Notes under the pieces: generated by a model
Databases searched by the model: none
What the model was told of the DNA's origin: nothing
The model's input: the letters and a program-made list of their open reading frames with translations, nothing else
From: Glandiceps talaboti
Lineage: Eukaryota > Hemichordata > Enteropneusta > Spengelidae
DNA length: 64,000 nucleotides
NCBI RefSeq assembly: GCF_964340395.1
Contig: NC_135555.1
Location: 5,534,501-5,598,500, forward strand
Reading direction: 5' to 3'
Translations under genes and position numbers: made by a program
In this document: one piece after another, positions 63,072-64,000 of the stretch
How positions within the stretch are numbered: the first letter of the stretch is position 1
How the letters are laid out: each line of letters opens with the position of its first letter

Positions 63072-64000
63072 GGAAAGGAAACTGACAGCAATACTAGTAA
63101 TAGAATGGTCTAATAAGGTAGAGAATTAAAATTGAAAAACATTTTTAGAAGGTTTAAATTTGAAAATAGTCAAACGTTGTATCAGTGACAAAATTCACTT
63201 GCTACAAATTACTAAGCATTGGAAAAGTCAAAACCAGGAAAATTATTGAATCGATACTCATGGACAAACATTTCCTGAAATGCATTTAAATACTTGTATC
63301 AGTGTGTTTTTATGCTCATCACTGTAAAAGGATGAAGACAGGCTGAATATCAGGTTGTCTGACAAAACTGTCATTTTACTTTGTGGATTGGCTAGCAATA
63401 GAATTTGCTAAAACTTCTTATTAGCCTCATGAGGCTTTTATTCTTACGTGAGAGAAGTGAAATTCCAAACTTGTCGTTGAATCAGTGACTTAACAGTACA
63501 AGTTTAGAATGACAACTTCCTGTTTGCATGAAACTATTTCTAATGCTTTAACAATACATTTTTAATGACAAATATCTGTTTGCATGGACTTATTTTCACT
63601 TTTTCCTGACAGTGGAGTGTTGTTATAAATTGTCTACATTTCCGTATGGAATGTGATTTGTGAATAAAATATTCTTAAATACTTTTAACAACTTACAAAG
63701 ATATAACAATAAAATATTCAAACTTTCAGTTGGTGTAAAAATTAACATGCGCAAAAGAAAACACTAGCTAAAACCCTAAAATTCTCTATAAAATATGATT
63801 CCTCAGAAAGCTACGCATACAAAGTCCAAATTGACCAACCTATAAATGGTTAATTTAGCAATAAAAAATAATAAACAACATACACTGGCCAAAGTTTGAA
63901 GTTTCTAAAATAAAATACATTTTTTTTGTAACCTGCTACATAATTTGAAACATCATTCATAACTTATTTACCTCTTTAAAAATAAATAGTGCCAATGGCT
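63072..64000. other. Right-edge sequence, no feature
   Basis: AT-rich and CpG-poor, with another AATAAA near 63663. No ORF or repeat was recognised. Confidence 0.5.

Overview
The window looks like invertebrate animal nuclear DNA, probably from a marine deuterostome or lophotrochozoan; I cannot narrow it further. It is AT-rich, with GT-AG introns of 0.4 to about 23 kb, abundant microsatellites, many small foldback/MITE-like elements, and scattered ACATGTA-type words. There are no bacterial-type operons. No tRNA, rRNA or CRISPR array was seen. Most long ORFs are translated simple repeats and are not genes.

From 1 to about 45.5 kb the minus strand carries the 5' part of one PIEZO mechanosensitive channel gene. 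Thirteen coding exons were assembled by eye from splice sites, phase and family similarity. They join in frame into about 765 residues of the N-terminal blade, and the gene runs off the left edge. The order on the minus strand is ATG at 45478, then exons near 21.9, 18.0, 13.3, 12.4, 10.45, 6.6, 5.9, 5.2, 3.7, 3.2, 2.4 and 0.5 kb. Intron 1 (23 kb) holds several MITE-like elements and a doubtful nested small ORF at 30.2 kb. A further minus-strand exon at 51.6-51.9 kb, encoding a His/Gly-rich N-terminus, is phase-compatible with an acceptor just upstream of the PIEZO ATG. It may be an alternative first exon.

Between 47.76 and 48.96 kb lies the most unusual structure. A unit of about 530 bp is repeated in tandem. 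Each copy is built around a perfect, spacer-less 182-bp palindrome whose arms each encode a type-I hammerhead ribozyme, giving four ribozymes, two per strand. Long (AT)n tracts flank the palindromes. Such ribozymes are known from Penelope-like retroelements and retrozymes. No reverse transcriptase ORF is present, so this is a non-autonomous or relic form.

From 49 to 60 kb the DNA is mostly intergenic, with microsatellites and two E2F-like sites near 58 kb. A plus-strand uninterrupted ORF at 60253-61008 encodes an unrecognised multi-pass membrane protein of 251 residues. A likely promoter lies at about 59.95-60.2 kb and a long 3' flank to the right. CpG dinucleotides look sparse through PIEZO (left of about 45.4 kb) and again right of about 60.7 kb, but common between. 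This fits mosaic gene-body methylation and supports the two promoter positions.
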